DNA of 10,771 nt, taken from NCBI GenBank assembly GCA_003229995.1, contig QIGJ01000268.1, positions 1 through 10,771 on the forward strand, read 5' to 3'. The notes below the pieces were generated by a model, which worked only from the letters and a program-made list of their open reading frames with translations, did no database searches and was not told the origin of the DNA. Source of the DNA: Gammaproteobacteria bacterium. Lineage in GTDB: Bacteria > Pseudomonadota > Gammaproteobacteria > SZUA-152. Below are positions 7,173 through 10,771 of the stretch, piece after piece (position 1 is the stretch's first letter; each line of letters starts with the position of its first letter). A program made the translations under genes and the position numbers.

Positions 7173-7214
7173 ATGACAGACTCCGTTTAGAAGCCTGTCG
7201 GGCTTAGGATGAAT

Positions 7215-8015
7215 CTATTCATGACACCCAGCGATAATTGCCAGACCTTTTAACACCCACTCTGTTTTATGTAGGCTGCCTTCGGGTAAGGCCGGTAGAA
7301 GCCATTGAGCATCGCCACCCGTTATCACGCAGATGGGGGCTAACCGTCCGTGCTCGCGACATTGTTGTAACACCTGCTGCACTGCACCGGTAGTGGCAGC
7401 CATTATACCTGCCTGCACTGCACTGGCGGTATCCTGCACACAAAATATTGATGTGTTCGTTGCATCACCCGCCTCAATTTGTGCAGTAATTTGTGCAGTG
7501 TTCGCCAGCAGGCTTTGGCGCATCATCGCCATGCCCGGCGCAATCAAGCCGCCCACATGCACGCCTTCTTCACTCAGCACATCAATGGTCAACGCGGTAC
7601 CACAAGCAATGACACAACAGGCACCTCTAATATAATGTCGGGTCGCCACCAGTGCGGCCCAACGATCTGCGCCCAATTGCATAGGCTGCTGGTAGGCACA
7701 TTGCACACCGAAAGCCTGTGCCTGCGCCTGCACAATGTCTATCGTCAGGGGAACTGTTTCCTGTAATGCCTTTTCCTGTGAACCATTGCCAAGCCACCAC
7801 TGACGCAACAGTGATTCAAACCGGTCACCCGCTACATTGCTCAGCACCAGTTTTTTAATCGCGCCCTTTTTTGCCAGATCCCCCCACTGCGCTTGCAATT
7901 GTGCGGGCAATGCGGACCATTCATAGGTAAACACCCCGTATTGTAAAAACTGCCCCTGCTCACAAAGCGCCCATTTCAAGCGGGTATTTCCAGCATCCAG
8001 CAACAACACACTCAT
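7215..8015 (-). CDS. coaX: Type III pantothenate kinase
   Basis: This 266-residue protein phosphorylates pantothenate in the first step of coenzyme A synthesis. Type III enzymes belong to the ASKHA fold and need a monovalent cation. The phosphate-binding motif DAGNTRLKWA is at 7-16, the pantothenate/catalytic motif GADRWAAL at 115-122, GTALTIDV at 139-146 and GGLIAPG at 155-161. TGGDA is at 232-236. The start is the ATG at 8015, whose bases overlap the birA TGA as ATGA, with GGAG 7 nt upstream. A longer in-frame start at 8030 lies inside birA and is less likely. The tight coupling to birA suggests coordinated supply of biotin-linked carboxylases and CoA. Confidence 0.95.
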   Translation of the reverse strand: MSVLLLDAGNTRLKWALCEQGQFLQYGVFTYEWSALPAQLQAQWGDLAKKGAIKKLVLSNVAGDRFESLLRQWWLGNGSQEKALQETVPLTIDIVQAQAQAFGVQCAYQQPMQLGADRWAALVATRHYIRGACCVIACGTALTIDVLSEEGVHVGGLIAPGMAMMRQSLLANTAQITAQIEAGDATNTSIFCVQDTASAVQAGIMAATTGAVQQVLQQCREHGRLAPICVITGGDAQWLLPALPEGSLHKTEWVLKGLAIIAGCHE

Positions 8016-9028
8016 GGTTCGGCTCCACATGCACCCAGCAGGCTCTCCCTTTTTGCCGAAAGCCTCACTGACACCTCTCCACTGTGGTGACGCTGTAATT
8101 CACCATTACGCGCCAACAACAATGCACCGCTTTCGTCCACGCCCCGCGCCACACCACACACCGGACCCGTGGGTAAATCCAGGATAATCTCATTGCCTGC
8201 CAAAGCATCCCATTGCGCCCACTCGTCCATGAAAGATGTCAAACCTTGCCGTTCAAAATCCGTCACCGCATGCACTAAATGGCACAGTAAAGACGCGGTC
8301 AGCTCATTGCGCGACACCGTTTTTTTCAGAGCAGACTCAAGATCAGTCCAGGGTTGATCCACGACCGACATCTCCGCCGCAGGCGCACGGATATTCAGCC
8401 CCACACCCATTACTACAGCACAAGGTCCGGCAACTTCGCCCGCCAACTCCAATAAAATACCGGCCAGTTTATGGCCATCCAGCAAAATATCGTTAGGCCA
8501 TTTCAGTTGTGCTGACGCTAACCCGTTATCACGCAAAGCGCGCACCACCGCCACAGCAATAGCCAGACTTAAACCACCCAAAGAAGTCGCGCCAGCATGA
8601 AACCGCCACAACAATGAAAGATAGAGATTACCACCCAGGGGGGATACCCACTGGCGGCCTCGACGCCCACGCCCCATATGCTGACATTCGGCGATGCAAA
8701 CATAGCCAGAAGTATTTTCCTGTCGGGCCACTTCCAGCAAACGGGCATTGGTGGAATGTATCTCATGATACACATCAAGCTGTTGCACAGCTTGCCGCGT
8801 ACCACTATCCAATGCTGCAAGTATGCGATCACGATTCAACAATTCTACCGGCTGTGCCAAGCGATACCCTTTACCACGCACACAGTAAATTTCCAGACCG
8901 GTATTTTGCAATGACTGTATCGCTTTCCACACCGCCGTACGGCTACAACCAGTGGCCTTTCCCAAAGCAGGACCAGACTGAAATTCGCCATCAGCCAGTA
9001 GTGTCAAAATCGTTTGAGCAAGCATCAT
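8012..9028 (-). CDS. birA: Biotin-protein ligase / biotin operon repressor BirA
   Basis: This 338-residue protein joins biotin to the carboxyl carrier protein of acetyl-CoA carboxylase through biotinyl-AMP. The bifunctional form also represses biotin genes. Residues about 5-60 form a winged helix-turn-helix (SGPALGKATGCSRTAVWKAI, then the wing VRGKGYRL), so this is the regulatory class. The ligase core shows HSTN (91-94), GRGRRGRQWVSP (119-130), KWPND (176-180) with KLAGILLEL, and GVGLN (208-212). A C-terminal SH3-like domain follows. Two tandem ATG codons (9028 and 9025) begin the frame, and neither has a Shine-Dalgarno at normal spacing. The predicted promoter would leave a leader of only about 5 nt. 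The stop overlaps the coaX start. Confidence 0.96.
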   Translation of the reverse strand: MMLAQTILTLLADGEFQSGPALGKATGCSRTAVWKAIQSLQNTGLEIYCVRGKGYRLAQPVELLNRDRILAALDSGTRQAVQQLDVYHEIHSTNARLLEVARQENTSGYVCIAECQHMGRGRRGRQWVSPLGGNLYLSLLWRFHAGATSLGGLSLAIAVAVVRALRDNGLASAQLKWPNDILLDGHKLAGILLELAGEVAGPCAVVMGVGLNIRAPAAEMSVVDQPWTDLESALKKTVSRNELTASLLCHLVHAVTDFERQGLTSFMDEWAQWDALAGNEIILDLPTGPVCGVARGVDESGALLLARNGELQRHHSGEVSVRLSAKRESLLGACGAEP

Positions 9029-9039
9029 TATTCAGGGCG

Positions 9040-9069
9040 ATTATCCTGGGCTACAAAATGTATTTACAA
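9040..9069 (-). promoter_or_regulatory. Candidate sigma-70 promoter for birA-coaX-SPOR
   Basis: On the minus strand, TTGTAA (9064-9069, 4 of 6) and GATAAT (9040-9045, 5 of 6) are 18 bases apart. Transcription would begin near 9033-9034, only about 5 nt before the birA ATG. Confidence 0.5.
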
Positions 9070-9099
9070 AAACAGCACACATGGGAAATACCCCACGGA

Positions 9100-10158
9100 C
9101 TACGCCATTTCCGATGCAGGCACAGTATCCAGCGAGCCTTGCAGTACGAAGCTGTCAAAACCTCGCTGCGCCAACAAATAAGCCGCAATGGAACCGCGAC
9201 GACCGGAGTCACAATAGAGCAGGTATTTCACCTTAAGATCCAGTTTTTCCAACTTGGCCCGCAACAATGGCAAAGGAATGTTCACGCTGTGTTGGATATG
9301 TCGTATTTGATATTCGGCCGGCAGACGAACATCAATCCAGGTCGCACCATCCGCTGCCAACTCACGACCCTCGACATAACTGATCCAGTTCAGCAAAGGT
9401 TCTTTGAACAACTCCAGAAAATCTATTCTGGATAGACTCATCAACACACCTTCTGTCTCCATAATCACAGAAGCATTGCGCTTGCCACCGGAGATCAGCG
9501 CCTCTTCACCGAAACTGTCACCCTCCTGCAACGTTGCGAGCACCGTACCTTCAGGATTTTTGCGTGTCTTACGATTCACCTGACACTTGCCTTCCCGGAT
9601 AATATAAAAGTGCTCAGCTCTTTCGCCCTGTCGAATAACACTTTCACCCACCGCAAAATGGTGTGTTGTCATATTCATAAAAACAGATTGAATGTTAGCC
9701 GGTGGAATACGATGAAAAACCTTTGCCTGTAGCAGTTTAGCCATCCAGTCATCATCACTATCGTCATGAGCACTGTCCAGCTCCTCCACTTCATAACCGC
9801 CAGGCTGCCCCCAGGAAAGCATAACATCCAACGCCGCAGGGTCTACACTGACACATATCACATCGGTCAGTGCCCGTGCTGCGTATTGGTAATACCTGCC
9901 CTGCTCCAACGGCAACTTGGCCAGACGAGTTCCTCCTTTGATATGCTTTTCCATTTTGCCATCAATATGCAGCTCCACCTCACCGGCCATGACGTACAAA
10001 ATATTTTTTGCTTCAGCGTCCTGCTCAAAGACCGCCTCCCCCTTGGCAACCACCCGCACTTCAGATTGATCCAGCAGCTCACGGCAATGCGCCATGCCCA
10101 GCGCCTTGATGGGCACCAGTGAAGAAAATTCGATCAAATCGATGGTTGCTTCTTGCAT
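9100..10158 (-). CDS. Double cyclic-nucleotide-binding-like domain protein with C-terminal rhodanese domain
   Basis: This 352-residue protein has two cNMP-binding-like domains and a rhodanese domain. The first, about 15-115 (VVAKGEAVFEQDAEAKNILYV), lacks a recognisable phosphate-binding cassette. The second, about 143-255, has the cassette FGEEALISGGKRNASV (216-231) with the expected Glu218 and Arg227, so it may bind a cyclic nucleotide. An acidic stretch (EVEELDSAHDDSDDDW) separates them. The rhodanese domain (265-348) has DVRLPAEYQIRHIQHSVNIP and an active-site loop CDSGRRGS with Cys316, so it is probably catalytically competent. There is no DNA-binding or membrane segment. It may link a cyclic-nucleotide signal to sulfur transfer or a redox state, but this is inference. 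The ATG has no clear ribosome site. It sits between the rRNA operon terminator and birA. Confidence 0.88.
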   Translation of the reverse strand: MQEATIDLIEFSSLVPIKALGMAHCRELLDQSEVRVVAKGEAVFEQDAEAKNILYVMAGEVELHIDGKMEKHIKGGTRLAKLPLEQGRYYQYAARALTDVICVSVDPAALDVMLSWGQPGGYEVEELDSAHDDSDDDWMAKLLQAKVFHRIPPANIQSVFMNMTTHHFAVGESVIRQGERAEHFYIIREGKCQVNRKTRKNPEGTVLATLQEGDSFGEEALISGGKRNASVIMETEGVLMSLSRIDFLELFKEPLLNWISYVEGRELAADGATWIDVRLPAEYQIRHIQHSVNIPLPLLRAKLEKLDLKVKYLLYCDSGRRGSIAAYLLAQRGFDSFVLQGSLDTVPASEMA

Positions 10159-10183
10159 GTTATTAAAAATAGCTCAAATGTGA

Positions 10184-10211
10184 ATTAAGCGCTAAAAACA
10201 CTCCTTGGCAA
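10184..10211 (-). promoter_or_regulatory. Possible promoter for the cNMP-rhodanese gene
   Basis: On the minus strand, TTGCCA (10206-10211, 5 of 6) and CTTAAT (10184-10189, 4 of 6) are 16 bases apart, just after the rRNA terminator. The implied leader is about 20 nt. Confidence 0.38.
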
Positions 10212-10254
10212 CACCCAGTTTCGTCATCAGTGCCATTTATTTATATCGACCAAA

Positions 10255-10286
10255 AAAGAAAACCCCGCACTCAAACGAGTACGGGG
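10255..10286 (-). terminator. Rho-independent terminator of the rRNA operon
   Basis: On the minus strand, CCCCG-T-ACTC and GAGT-G-CGGGG form a 10-bp stem (one T-G pair) with loop GTTT at 10263-10286. TTTTCTTTTTT follows. It starts about 15 bases after the 5S gene. Confidence 0.92.
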
Positions 10287-10300
10287 CTTTTGAAATAAAA

Positions 10301-10403
10301 CCTGGCGGTGACCTACTCTCACATGGGGAAACCCCACACTACCATCGGCGCTAAAGCGTTTCACTTCCGAGTTCGGGATGGGATCTTCGCTATGGCCGCC
10401 AGG
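10301..10403 (-). rRNA. 5S rRNA gene, apparently with a ~12-nt internal deletion
   Basis: The closing stem is complete (CCTGGCGG at the 5' end, CCGCCAGG at the 3' end). Loop C (ATCCCATCCCGAACTC), GGAAGTGAAACGC, CGCCGATGGTAGTGTGGGG, TTTCCCCATGTGAGAGTAGG and the rest match normal 5S rRNA. The stretch after CATAGCG, where other 5S rRNAs have about 12 further bases with a CCACC-type segment, runs straight into AAGATCCCATCCC. From stem to stem this copy is 103 nt, against about 115 in E. coli from memory. The lost bases include the 5' strand of helix III, so this copy may be non-functional. It lies 143 bases after the 23S gene and before a strong terminator. Confidence 0.88.
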
Positions 10404-10546
10404 AAAACTGTTTGCAGAACAAGCATATGCCTGACCCGCGAATGAGGGAAGTTGAATATTGATAGTATTAGCTTTGGCTAAGGTTGGTAATGTTATATCC
10501 GTCAACTTGATTATAAGCACTCAAGCACAAACCACTTGGGTGTTAT
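10404..10546 (-). other. 23S-5S internal transcribed spacer
   Basis: This 143-bp AT-rich spacer holds no tRNA. Short inverted repeats near the 23S end (CTTGA/TCAAG around 10504-10524) could take part in rRNA processing. Confidence 0.75.

Positions 10547-10771
<225 letters not shown>

Noticed and set aside
7191..7222. Two short inverted repeats after coaX (AAGCC/GGCTT and ATGAAT/ATTCAT)
   Set aside because: They are short, have no T tract, and one overlaps the coaX stop; they are not convincing as terminators or operators.
9075..9100. Hairpin TGGG/CCCA after the cNMP-rhodanese gene as a terminator
   Set aside because: The stem is only about 4-5 bp and the T run lies several bases away, so it is too weak to call.
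8614..9435. 273-codon plus-strand open frame opposite birA and the cNMP-rhodanese gene
   Set aside because: It spans two well-supported genes and their promoter, with no recognisable protein features.
10227..10520. 97-codon minus-strand open frame at the rRNA end
   Set aside because: It runs through the 5S gene, the terminator and the spacer, so it is a by-product of RNA genes.

Overview
The window looks like a stretch of a gammaproteobacterial chromosome with moderate GC. This rests on the gene order, the classic protein sequences (BirA, DnaB, S6/S18/L9, Alr) and the rRNA and tRNA sequences. I cannot name the genus. Every confident gene is on the minus strand, so transcription runs from high to low coordinates.

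In transcription order the right part holds the 3' end of a 23S rRNA gene, a short spacer, a 5S rRNA gene with an apparent internal deletion, and a strong rho-independent terminator. Next come a protein with two cyclic-nucleotide-binding-like domains and a C-terminal rhodanese domain, then birA and coaX (overlapping by ATGA), a membrane-anchored SPOR-domain protein, and a tRNA-Thr(TGT) with its own good promoter. A secreted Sel1-repeat protein follows. After it lie about 500 bp without a confident gene, the lower-numbered end of which carries the rpsF promoter and leader.

The left part is the conserved ribosomal/replication cluster: rpsF (S6, with a long Ala/Glu-rich repetitive tail), rpsR (S18), a multi-membrane-spanning DUF2232-type protein, rplI (L9), a strong terminator, then dnaB and alr (overlapping by ATGA). 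A near-perfect palindromic element of about 158 bp, resembling a MITE, sits between the DUF2232 gene and rplI.

Functionally these are housekeeping genes: ribosome parts, replicative helicase, D-alanine supply for the cell wall, biotin attachment, the first step of coenzyme A synthesis, and a peptidoglycan-binding SPOR protein. I see no defence system, prophage, CRISPR array or intact transposase. The points most worth a second look are the shortened 5S rRNA gene, the long palindromic element, the synteny break just after the tRNA-Thr gene, and the extended repetitive tail of S6.
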